Below are positions 34,166-44,532 of a stretch of 64,000 nt of DNA, in pieces (position 1 is the first letter of the stretch; each line of letters starts with the position of its first letter). Below the pieces are notes generated by a model. The model had not been told where the DNA came from. It did no database searches and saw nothing but the letters and a program-made list of their open reading frames with translations. The DNA comes from Zygnema cylindricum. Its lineage: Eukaryota > Streptophyta > Zygnematophyceae > Zygnematales > Zygnemataceae. Position numbers and translations under genes: made by a program. The stretch covers positions 29,638-93,637 of the forward strand of contig JBBHKE010003095.1 in the NCBI GenBank assembly GCA_037447655.1, given 5' to 3'.

Positions 34166-35786
34166 TATAAAACCGCAATAATGTGCATATATATGTGCTT
34201 GAAGCTAATGACGATGGGCAGGGTGGTGATGGTATTAAGAACGTTGAGAAATAAACCCTAAAAACCGTAAAAAACCCTTATGATAATGGATTGGGTGGTG
34301 ATGGTGACTTCTATAACAAAATCGTCGCAAAACTTTATTTTATTACATTAAAAACTCCAAGTTTTTTCCTTGTTTGTTCTTCTCAAAAAGGTACATGTGT
34401 AGCAAACGAAGTTAGAGCTCTGTCTCTTTTAGGAGTGTGATGATGATGTTTTCTCTTATTGATCCGTACCCAAACATTTATACGGTTTTCTTTTTAATTG
34501 ATTTTCTAAAATAAGAGTCGCACTTCTCTTGGCCAAAGCTTTTCAAAAGAGGATTTTTAAGAGCATCCTTCGTATTTTTCAATAAAAATGCATTTTATAC
34601 TACATATATTACAATAAATATGAAGCATAACGTGCTTTCCATTTTTATTGATACTTAATGATTGACATCAAATCATTTCAAACCAACTCTATAAGTTTTT
34701 TTGCATAAAAAAGGTTTTGTTTTACTTCTATATGAGAAACAACTAGATACAAGTTATTTTTCACAATTCACTTTAACCTTTCATCCTTTAAATTCTGTTG
34801 TGATCTTTATAGTTTTTTTAAGGGTTTTTTTAGAGTTCTTTTACGGTTTTTGAACCATTTCCTACCGCATATTACATGTTTTTTCTAAAGAAAACTATTT
34901 TAAGATTTCACGTTTGTCGAAACATAAATGTTTACGAAATGAGTATAAAATCGGTTTAAAGTAACCAGCCAAAATTTTCCAGTTGAATCGAATTTTATTT
35001 TTTTGTAATACATCGCACAAAAAAAAACATACCAATTTGAATTCATGAACTTATTATGAGAAATTTGTTCTTTAAGAACCAAAATCAAGGAAATGAAAGG
35101 AAAAAAAAACCACCAAAAAAACAGTAAAAAAAAAGCTATCATTAAAAGACCTTGAAAACCCTTAAAAAAAACCCTTCAAAACCCTAAAAAACCCCAAAAA
35201 AACCAAAAAAAAAAAAAACAATAAAAAAAATTAAAAAGTTAACGAAAAGTTAAAACTTTCTAACAATACCAATAACGGTAAAAAAACGAATGGTACAAAT
35301 CTTTTAACTTTTCCGTTAAATAATTAAACTCTAACAAATAAAAAAAATAAAAATATACATATATATATATGAATTGTTTATTAGAATTAAAAAAAGGATA
35401 CTAGTGACAGAATGTCACTTAATAATTTGAGACAATAATAATCCCAGTTAAAAAAAGATTGAAAATGTAAAACTAAGAAAAAAAAAAAAAAAAAAAAAGT
35501 TATTTACAATTACGATTCTTTTTTGGAACACAGAGTTTTCTTTTAGGCTGAAAAAATCCCAATGAACAACCAAAAAAAAACAAAAAATGTGAGAACTTTT
35601 ATATAACTTTAGCATCCAAAAGAAAAAAAAAGGTACGTACAAATTTTCGTCAAACTTAAGAGGAGATGTACTTAATAAAAGAGATACGAAACAAAAAGAG
35701 TACTTTTTTAGAAGAGTCTCGAAAATCGATATATCGATTCGAAAGAAAATATCGCTAAACGAAAGTACAAGGCACCTTGAAGGCTT
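34166..35786. other. AT-rich intergenic region
   Basis: Long A and T runs with many AAAACCC(T) strings around 35155-35200, which recall degenerate telomere-type repeats (CCCTAAA). The TATATA run at 35354-35370 is a simple repeat. No gene was recognised. Confidence 0.45.
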
Positions 35787-35986
35787 GAATCACTAATAGC
35801 GTTAATCTTTTTTTCGCCACTTAAAACATATTTTCTCCGTACACACATATCGGATCGCGTATATGACGGTTTCGATTGAAAGGTAAGATTCTCAGCTTTC
35901 GATAGGCGGTCTCAAATTGAGAATCGGACAAGTGTGTACGGAGAAAAGCTGTTTTAAATTGTTAACACTAATAGCGATACACGGTG
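35787..35986. mobile_element. TA-type MITE, family A (copy 4)
   Basis: The right end TTAACACTAATAGCGATACACGGTG followed by TA is intact. The left end (AATCACTAATAGCGTTAATC) is eroded. The core GCCACTTAAAACATATTTTC, GATAGGCGGTCTCAAATTG and the GTACGGAGAAAAGC stretch are family A. Confidence 0.75.
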
Positions 35987-35988
35987 TA

Positions 35989-36477
35989 TTGTACTTTTTG
36001 TACGAATTGATGGAGAGAGGTCAAATCTCAACAACGGAAAAAGTTTAATATTCAAAAACGGAAAATAATCATTATTGAACCAGATTCGAACTAAATAAAA
36101 TGGATATTGTATTATTGTGGAGTATTTCAAACGTTCAAGTATCCATTTTTCAAGGAATTGCTATGTGGACATCTCAAAATGCTTAAGTAAACATCCTCAA
36201 AAACAATCGTACAGAAATTTACAATTTCAGGGCACACCTTCTAAGCATTTCTGAGTGCACACCGAAACCTGAAAATAATTTTGTGTCCGTACCAAAGGCC
36301 GGTAACACCACCTCTCTGACCCCGCCACGTGGAAATACAGCTTTTTGAATAGTTAACCACGTGGCATTGTGCCGATAAGTTTTTTCCCGCGTGGACGGCC
36401 ACGCTGACGGGCGAACCGAACCGATTATCGCCAAAAGACTTCGTACTCTATTTTTTAGTATGTACTTTATATTCACT
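35989..36477. other. Intergenic, nothing recognised
   Basis: A minus-strand open frame of 93 codons (36219-36500) lies here. It shows no recognisable domain and no splice context, so I did not call it a gene. Confidence 0.4.
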
Positions 36478-38880
36478 GGTTCCTGGAGGCTTTTGTCCAA
36501 GTGACCTTCGTAACTCGAAAATAAAGTACGGACTCGCTCAAAATAATCGGTTCAATTCGCCTATCGACCGTACACCCACTTGATACCTGATCGAATCAGA
36601 AATCAGGAAATCTGTGTTCAGCAATATCAGGATTGGGTTACCCTCCATATCGCTATTAGCGTTGAATATATACAAAGCGATAAAACAAAATTACAGTACC
36701 TCACTGGATTGCTGTAATGTTGTCGATCGTCATCGCGTTAAAGCCGATACCGACAATTATCGGTTATCGAACGGTGAGGGGTCCCGATATATCGCTCCCA
36801 GACTAAGAAATTCCAAATCGGCGATAAGTAAATAAAATATAGTACGCGATATAACAATACTTTAAAACATACTATATTATACGTCTCACTGTATATAGCG
36901 TGGCATGCCACTTATGACAATCTGTTCACGTACTATCACCGAAGAACGGAAGTTTAGTACAACGGCATAAGCTAAAGCTATTATGGTATGTACCGTACAA
37001 TTATCGCCAATAGTTATCGAAGAGGTGTTCTCGTGATATCAAACCGATATTTGCCCCTATTTCTTGCCATTGCGATAACACCGATACCAATATATCGTGA
37101 CAATGTATCAATTATCATAGGCCAAAAAATGGACATATAGGTTATCGGCAAATGGCTACGGATACACAACACTAGAAATTAGAATTTACAATACTAAACG
37201 CATACACGTGACGGATAGCAGTCCACTCCCTTAAAATAGTGTTGTTGACACTCTTTTACTACGATTCTTCGAAAAAAAAACTCGCGACCGAATTAATGTT
37301 AATGACTCTCATAAAGATGGGCAGTGTAATTCGGTACGGACGTGGACTCCGACTAAGGGTGGACTTCCATTAGAGGAAAATTGGGGTTGTTTACTGGATG
37401 CCGTACGATATCGTACAGATTCGTACCATTTATTTTTTTGTCAAGCGAAACATGACGAAACATGTTAACTTGATGGCTCTAATATTATAGGTGTAAATAT
37501 CGACCGTTGGATGTTTCGCTTTTTTATATTCGCGAAGCAATCACGCACATCGTCCAGTGTGAAGAGACTCTCCTCTGCAAGGAGAGTTTCTTCACATGGG
37601 TCGCTTACCCTTGATACACGTGAAAAGTATAAAAAGTATCCAACACTAACACGCGATGAGAAACGAACACGTCGTACACGCCATGTGCCTTCCGCCATGG
37701 TGTATACAGGTCGACCGAAATATCCTCACACGCTCCTTCTGGCATCCGCTGACCTTCAAATTTTGCGGCGCCTTTTTGCCATTCCGTTTCGCAATTTTGA
37801 TTTTCAATTTCAAAATTAAAATTTGGTCGCAAAATTTTCGTACGAATCATTAACTACCTCCGCTCGTACACATATTATGTACAAATTTTCAGTTTGAAGA
37901 ATATTTTTAGATTTTAAGAATCTGAAAACTAACCTACGTGGCGCCAATCATAATTGAGAAACGATGTTCACTGGCACGACATAATGGAACGCCGTGCCAA
38001 TAAACACTAGAAATAGACGTCTTTTACTAGAAATAGACATCTCCGCATGTTTACTAGGACCACCTAATGGAGAACATGCCTAAAACTTGGTAGGTATACC
38101 GAAATCGTACATTTTCATACAGCTTTTTTTTTTGGCAATATCCACAAATTATGGGGTGTGATAAATTTTCCTCTTCAATTTTCTAAGTAAATAAAGCTAC
38201 ATTGTACCATAATGAATTCAATTAAACATTGTGAAAAATGCTTTACTTTGTTTTCTAACTAGGTAAATCACTTCAAAATATGCAAAAACAAGAACCTCTA
38301 TAAAAACAACTTTCAACATCCCGAAACCCAACACAACTCAAAAAACTTCCCAAAACCAAACTTCCCCCCCTCCAAAAAACCCAAAAGGACCGAACACCCC
38401 CCCCCTCAACACCTAAAACCCCGGAGACGCCGAATAAAACACCTATAAATCTTAAAACCCGGAAACAAAAACTCCAATTGCCTAAACCATAACAACTCCA
38501 ACAAAAAACCCTTAACAAAAAACCCTTAACAAAAAACCCCAAAAAAGCTCCAAACAAAAAACAATGTGTTACCTTTTCCCCAAAAGCCCAAAAACCTCAA
38601 AACCTAAAACCTACAACTCAAAATCCCGAAACCCTAAAATCTAAAACCACCAAAACCCAACATCTCATAACCCCAAAGGCCCACTTCTATGTACCGTGAC
38701 TACGACGCATCCCAGGCGGAAATATCGGTTGAGTGTGTTGAAGAGCGAGATGCTGCTGTAGAAACACCTATGGACAATGTCGTGACAGGTCTCCACATTC
38801 TTCACCACATACCGCCTCGAGTCCGACCGACACCCTGCACCAATGTCACTAGTCATGAATATTCATAATTTGTATATTCT
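36478..38880. repeat. Long repeated block, copy 1
   Basis: This block recurs in the same order at 60911-64000. Shared pieces include 36500-36710 with 60940-61165, a family G element remnant (36730-37174 with 62190-62990), a family E remnant (37190-37335 with 63015-63150), 38085-38290 with 63180-63375, the C/A-rich stretch 38273-38680 with 63370-63780, and a nearly identical core (38688-38843 with 63790-63945). Sequence at about 37345-38070 exists only here. No complete gene was recognised within it. Confidence 0.8.
38688..38843. repeat. Highly conserved 156-bp core of the repeated block, copy 1
   Basis: Only four substitutions separate it from 63790-63945, whereas flanking sequence has many substitutions and indels. 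On the plus strand it reads as an open frame from the ATG at 38689 (MYRDYDASQAEISVE...), which the other copy breaks with a stop. On the minus strand a frame (63 codons in this copy) crosses the core. The coding status is undecided. Confidence 0.7.
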
Positions 38881-38910
38881 CATTTGCATATTCTAAATTG
38901 TATATTCAAT

Positions 38911-39838
38911 TTTCCCCACCCCTCCCCCTCTCGCTCGTGCATGCTCTCCCTCGTCCTCTCACTATCCATATTTGTCGCTGTCTTTCACTTTTCCTCTCTT
39001 CCCCTCTCTCTCCCCTGCTCCCCCTATCCACCTCTCCTCTCCCTCCCCCTTCCCCTCTCTCTCCCTCCATCCCTTTCCCCTCCCCTCTCCACTTCTGTCC
39101 CTTCCTCTCCTTCTCCTCTTCTTTCAATTCCTTCACCCCCCCTCCCTCTCCCCCTCCCTCACTCCTCTCCCTCTCCCTCTCCTGTTTGTCCTTTCCTCCA
39201 TGTTTTCTCCTCTCTGTTTCTCATCTCCTCTCTCCTCCCTTTATTTCCATTTCTATCTTCCATTCTCTTCCATATTGTTCCTTCTTTCCACCCCTTGTCC
39301 TCAGTCTCCTCTTAATTCCCCTTCTTCCTCCCCTCCCCTCTTCCTTTCCCCTGTCCACTCCCTCCATATTCCCTTCCTTTCCCTCCTTCCTCTTCCTTCT
39401 CTCCCTCCCTCCCTTTCCCCTCCTCCCTCCATTCCCTCCCTCTCCCTTCCCTTCCTCCCTATATCTCCCTATTTTCTTCCTCTCGAATTCCCCTCCTCTC
39501 TCTCTCCCCCTCCCCCATCCTCAGGCCCCTCCCCCTCTCTCCTCATATCCCTCTCCATTCCCTCCTTCCCCCTCCCTCCTCCATTCCCCCACCACTCTCC
39601 GACCTTCCTTCCCTCTCCCTCTCCCTTTATTCCTTCCTACCCCTCCCCTCCCTCCCTCTTCCTCCCCAATCCACCCTCCCTCTCCTCCAATCCCTCCCCT
39701 CCCCCTCCCTCTCCCTCCCCTCTCCTTTTCTCCCTCTCCTCTCCCCCCTCTCTCCCTCTCCCTGTCCCTCTCCCTCTCCCTCTACTCCTCTCCCTTCCTC
39801 TCCCCTTCCCCATCCCCCTCTCCCTCTCTCCCTGGATG
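38911..39838 (+). repeat. Polypyrimidine tract of about 0.9 kb
   Basis: From about 38990 onward this is almost pure C and T on the plus strand, built from CCCTCT, CTCCC and TTCC variants. Only a few short purine interruptions occur. Open frames through it are low-complexity Ser/Pro/Leu (plus) or Arg/Gly/Glu (minus) and are products of composition. Such mirror-rich tracts can adopt triplex (H-DNA) structure. Confidence 0.9.
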
Positions 39839-39963
39839 TCTTGCTTAGACTGAAAGTCAGAATCAGTACCTCCCGCTTCCGAAATATTGGATTGTGAGAA
39901 AACGACAAGAAATATGACGAGAATAAGACAAATCAGCTTCGTCATCCCTCGGAATCCAATCAC
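39637..39963 (-). CDS. Hypothetical small ORF: signal-peptide-like start running into Arg/Gly/Glu repeats
   Basis: I do not recognise this frame. From an ATG at 39945 it begins MTKLICLILVIFLVVFSQS, a convincing hydrophobic signal-peptide or anchor segment. It continues NISEAGGTDSDFQSKQDIQG and then enters the polypurine strand of the tract, coding ERERG, RGRGR and GEG repeats to a stop at 39637. The first 45 or so codons lie outside the repeat and have ordinary composition, so they could be a real first exon. The repeat-coded part may be chance read-through; a possible donor (GTACTG) lies just before it. Nothing is known about expression. Confidence 0.25.
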   Translation of the reverse strand: MIGFRGMTKLICLILVIFLVVFSQSNISEAGGTDSDFQSKQDIQGERERGMGKGRGRERSRGRGRGTGRGREGGEEREKRRGEGEGGGGEGLEEREGGLGRKREGGEG

Positions 39964-41022
39964 AAAATTAAAAAATTCGCAGAATTTTTTATGTTTTAGT
40001 TTTATGATTTTAAAATCAGATTTTTTTTTAAGATATTTGTGCAGAATTTCTTTTAATTTTATTATAAATCGAACACTTTTTAAAGGAAACTTGAATTATA
40101 AATCAAAAATAAAGCCAGTTGTTTTGACAAATTTTATGGTTTAAAATGTTAAACCAACGTTCCTCATTTTCTTTTTTTCATGAGTGCGGAAAAAAATATT
40201 CTTTTCAGAGGTAATTGAACAATAATAAAATCCGAATTCGTGGAAAACTTAGACAATAAAAAGTTATAAACTAATTTCTATCTTTAATTTTTGAGTCAAA
40301 ATTTTATTCAATTTCCTCGAATCGAAACGCGATGCAAAGAGACGCTTCATTTGGCGGCCAGTGAATATTTCCGTATAAATTCGTACAATTCCGTACAAAG
40401 TGATACATATTCTGTAGCTGAATAAAGTACATAATCCGTAAAATGTGAAAGTACAGCCGGTCACTTTCGGCAACAGCTTAAAAAGTGCGAAAATCAGTGC
40501 GCATTGAGAGCGCATTAAATCCTGCCGTACGATTTTTTTAGGGTAAAGTTGGAGACAATGACGTAAAAAATGGCCTTTTTTCGCGCACTAAAAAAATTCA
40601 GAATGAAATCGTACGAACTGCCAAAGTTCGTAACAGCGACTCAAAGAAATGGTCGATCTGAACAGTTGCCGTACTAAAGAGAAAAGGAGATCTGAACAGC
40701 CGGATAGCCGTACTGTACGGTAGGATCCACGTTGCCCCAATGGGAAATAATTAGATTTAAGAACTATGCAACTGGCAGAACGTTCATAACTTAATATGAT
40801 TTTTTTTGGCGTCCACAAAAATGTTTGACTTTGAAGATTCATTTTAGTTCTTCAGATTTTGTGTACGGAATTTTCAGCCAATCAAAGGTTCGGTCAAGAT
40901 TTGGCGAGATATGTATTCTGTTCGGTAACAGATTCCAAACTAGTTGCCGTACGTTTAACGGTCCAATATCGATTGGGCGTGGCAATACCAATCATTATCG
41001 GTAGTGAGAATAACAATCAAGT
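39964..41022. other. Intergenic, nothing recognised
   Basis: AT-rich DNA with scattered GTAC-containing motifs. Minus-strand frames of 80-85 codons (40264-40515, 40588-40842) have no recognisable domain. The region ends at the left target duplication of the large hAT element. Confidence 0.4.
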
Positions 41023-41389
41023 GTTAAAGGCAGAGGTAGCAAAAGTAAAAAAAATCACACCCGAAACCGACCGCTTTTTTTCAAAATCTGAGTAACCGAC
41101 GCCCGACCGAGTTTTGTCACGCTCCAAAATTGTTAACCGTTAACCGACCGTCGTTTACGAAAAAAAAAAAAAACCGAAACTCGATTTCTAGCGACTAACC
41201 GTGCCCGCCCGTAACCGAAAAGATACAAAATTACAACGCTCATTGTTATAAACGTTAAGCATTTATTACCATAGTTGTCCCGTGCGCATAATACGCACGA
41301 AACGAACGCACGGAAACTACGCACGATACACATTTAACGATGAAAAAAATGTTATTAAATGCGTACTTGACTATATAACCGTACATTTG

Positions 41390-41880
41390 TATACTATTTT
41401 CGTACATTTCAATACTTTTAGGGGGTTTGAGGAGTTTTAGGGTACATTCTCGTGCATTCTCAAATATTTATGTTAAACAGCCAACTATTATTCGTACATT
41501 TACGTACAGTGTCCTTATTTTTTCGTACTTTTGACGGTTATTACTTTGAGATTTTTAGGGTACATTTTCATACTTTTCCGTATATTTCAATTATACCGAC
41601 TTACATTTTTCGTACATCTACGTACGGCGTCCGTATATTTCAGTACTTTTAGGGTTAGTGATGGGGGGGTTTTAGGGTGTTTAGGGTGTTCCCGTGCATT
41701 TCGTACATTCCGGTAAATTACAGTACAACTGCCTTACATTATCCGTACTCCTAGGTTTTTAAGGGTACACATGTCGTACAACGACGTACATTTTCGTATG
41801 TTTTTCGTACGTTTTTATGATTTTTTAAGGATTTTTTAGGGTTAAGGGGACGGTTTCCGTACGTTTTCGTACATCGTACA
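41390..41880. repeat. Telomere-like degenerate repeats inside the hAT element
   Basis: TTTTAGGG, TTTAGGG and TTTTTAGGGTACA recur at least seven times, alternating with CGTACATTT and TTCGTACA motifs. Spacing is irregular, so this is a decayed array, not a true telomere. Confidence 0.55.
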
Positions 41881-42065
41881 GCGAAAAATAACGAACGGTA
41901 TGAAAGTAACAAATACTATGTAGTTTTCATAAAAAAAGTCGAAATCCGTATGAATAGTGCAACTATGTTTATTACACCGCGAATCGTAATCATCGTAAAT
42001 AAATGATTAATGTTATCCATTCCAATGTAGATTTTGTAGTTTTTTCAAAACAAAGTTGTAATCTA

Positions 42066-42613
42066 CACTGTCAATCGCTATAAGAGTAAAGGAATAAATA
42101 ATGTAAAAAAACAATCAGTGTTATTAACACTAATCGGGATTTTTTTTTTTTAAATATATATATATACTAATTAATCCCTAATTGTAATTTGGGTTGTCCT
42201 GAATAATAAATACACGCTCTTTCGATGTCTACATTAATATTTGTATCCGTACAAAATCTGAAAATTCGAACGCCGTCGCGCTGTTCACACGGTCGACGGA
42301 CGAATATAGGAGAACGTGATTTTTGTCGACGAGTTTGCGTCTCTTTCTTCTAGTGCACATTCACATGTGTGCGCAATAATGTTAAGTGTCTTTTTATGCC
42401 TTTGTAATTCAAAAAGTACCATTTCGTACGGAAATATCCTGTCCGTACGCTACACTATTTCCACCGCAGTGTACTTCCATTATTAACGCTAATTGAAAAA
42501 AACACCTAATTAGAATAATGGAAAAAATATAATTATGGATTGTATTTCAGGTTTTTTTTTTGGAAAAAAGGGCAACGAATTGGCTTTATATCCTCTAATA
42601 GCGATTGACCGTG
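42066..42613. mobile_element. TA-flanked transposon nested in family C copy 3
   Basis: The ends CACTGTCAATCGCTATAAGAG and CTCTAATAGCGATTGACCGTG are inverted repeats between TA dinucleotides (42064-42065, 42614-42615). The interior has GTTATTAACACTAAT and a GTAC-rich segment, no open frame. Confidence 0.78.
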
Positions 42614-42692
42614 TAGTTTATCAATAACTCTAGTTTAGGTTTCTGTGAGTAATAATTATCCGCTTTACAAAATTTGACAAACATACAATTTC

Positions 42693-42814
42693 ACGTCATT
42701 ATGACGTTTCCACTACGCAGTTTGTGAAAAAGTAGAATTTCACGTCATAATTATCCGATTTTTAGGTACACATACAGAATGTGACAAACGTACAATTTCA
42801 CGTCATTATGACGT
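42693..42814. repeat. Tandem pair of 15-bp palindromes
   Basis: ACGTCATTATGACGT occurs at 42693-42707 and again at 42800-42814, each within a longer repeated unit (GACAAAC.TACAATTTC before, GTTTGTGAAAA after) with a 107-bp period. It lies in the family C copy, outside the nested element. Confidence 0.75.
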
Positions 42815-43099
42815 TTGCACTACTCGGTTTGTGAAAACGCAGTTACATCATAACGGCATGTATTAAATCATTTTTTTTACGTTTATCGTTAATACGGTAC
42901 AATTTTGCACGGTCAAACACCGATCGAAAACCACACAATTTAAAACGACACTTTACTAAAGTTGTTAACGTTAATTAAAAAACTACCTTAAATAATGTAA
43001 AGAAAAATTTAGAGTTATTTACTCTTTATAAGGTTTTTGGGTCAGAATTCGTGGTGACAGAATTAGCGTTAATAACGCTAATTACGATTCGCGGTGTAG

Positions 43100-43521
43100 T
43101 GTTAATGGAAAATTATGATTAATGATACTATTTAATGCAAAGTGACGTGGCAGGTTATAGTCCACGTCTTTAAATAATATTGTTAACTTTATTTTGTGAT
43201 GTTAATGATTATTCTCTTGCAAATCTAAATTTTTCGCTACAATTTTTCGTATAGTTTTTCTTTCGACTACAATACCATGTTGTGAATTATGCAAAAAAGG
43301 TAAAGTTTTAATTATGAATATTTACAAAAAATATCTTACTTTTTCACGTAAAAAATCCATTAGCAAGAAACACATTGTGATGAGCAAAAAAAATCAAAAC
43401 ATATTTTGTAGTATCAAATATATGAAAAATCTAATCACAACCTTGTCTTATTTTCGACTCTATTATACAAATTCTCAACCTCAAACCTAAAAATTACACA
43501 AAATATATAAATATAAATGTG
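43100..43521. other. hAT-internal DNA between the TA-type element and the copia element
   Basis: It begins with a diverged family E core (GTGGCAGGTTATAGTCCACG, 43146-43210) and is otherwise AT-rich. The last five bases before the copia LTR are GTATA, the left target duplication. Confidence 0.5.
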
Positions 43522-43526
43522 GTATA

Positions 43527-44528
43527 TGTTGGAATTTATAAATCTTTATTTCAGTTTATAGGGGTAAAAATAACTTAGGATATTTTTTCTAGTAATACTT
43601 ACCTTAATTAGTGTTAGAGTAGCAAAAGGTACAGTAGAGTATATTGTTCTTTTACAGGGACACGTGTTGGCGAAAGAACGTATGCAGGTATTTCGAAGTA
43701 GCGCCGACAGTCAAGCATACGTGTCAAAAAGTTGACGATGCGATTCACATGATCGGACGAACGGGATCTGTCCCGAGTATTCCGGAAACATATGATACAG
43801 ATCGACGGTACCATCGTCAATCGAATCTGTTCCAACGGACGCGATTCACGTGGGACCACAAGCGTGATTCATGAGGGACCACAAGCGTGATTCGCGTGGG
43901 ACCACAAGTGACGAAGCACTCAAGTGCTTCGTACTACACTACCACATTCGGCTGGACTTTAGCGGTCACCGCTGACTAAGCATTTAGAACGTTTTGTGTA
44001 CGGTTCAATTTCTGTAAATATTTGAATAACATTAGTTTGTCGTTTAGTGTGATATAAAATAGTGTTATATTAATCAAGTTTTTTAGAAAATAGTAATTAG
44101 GGTTTTTGAGGTACAGTGACGTACGGGTAGGATGCTTTGTCGTTAGTCATGATAATAACCATAGTAACGGTTACCCGAATTAGTGTAGACCAGTAGATAC
44201 ACACTGTGAGTATATAAATTAGGACTTAGCCAATTTTGTAGAATCCAGTTTTGGGAATATGATTTTCTAAGGGCAGTTTTTGGGAAACTTCCAGACATCA
44301 TATCTTATAGTTTACTAGGTCATTTGGGCTGCAATTTTGGAAATTGTCAGTTTTTTGTAATGTGTATCACTGTATCAAATTTGAAACATAATGGGGTTTT
44401 GAGTCATTTTTTGTGTCAGTTCAAAGTTGGTTGTTGAGTAGGTACTTTGATAGTTTCTGCTGTTTTTTCATGTCTACTTCTACTACTACTGCTGGTTCTC
44501 CGCCTGCAACAGTAGTTGTAGAACAACA
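43527..44528 (+). repeat. 5' LTR of the copia element
   Basis: It runs from TGTTGGAATTTATAAATC to GAACAACA. Features shared with the 3' LTR include CTTTTACAGGGACACG (CTTCTACAGGGACGCG there), TCCAACGGACGCGATT and the segment from GACTTAGCCAATTTTGTAG to the end. A duplicated GGGACCACAAGCGTGATTC motif occurs near 43852-43900. The frame that becomes gag is already open in the last 110 bases. Confidence 0.85.
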
Positions 44529-44532
44529 GGTT

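Larger units (their letters stand above)
41975..43096. mobile_element. TA-flanked transposon, family C type (copy 3), with a nested element
   Basis: The ends CACCGCGAATCGTAAT and ATTACGATTCGCGGTG are perfect inverted repeats flanked by TA (41973-41974, 43097-43098). It was invaded by the 548-bp element at 42066-42613. It carries a tandem pair of 15-bp palindromes near 42.7-42.8 kb. No transposase frame was found. Confidence 0.82.

Noticed and set aside
36219-36500. 93-codon minus-strand frame
   Set aside because: No domain; it overlaps the start of the repeated block, and the matching part of the other copy does not keep the frame.
38898-39848. Open frames of 293-316 codons in the polypyrimidine tract
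   Set aside because: They exist only because C/T-only DNA rarely forms stop codons. The products are Ser/Pro/Leu/Phe strings without domain structure, and parallel frames are equally open.
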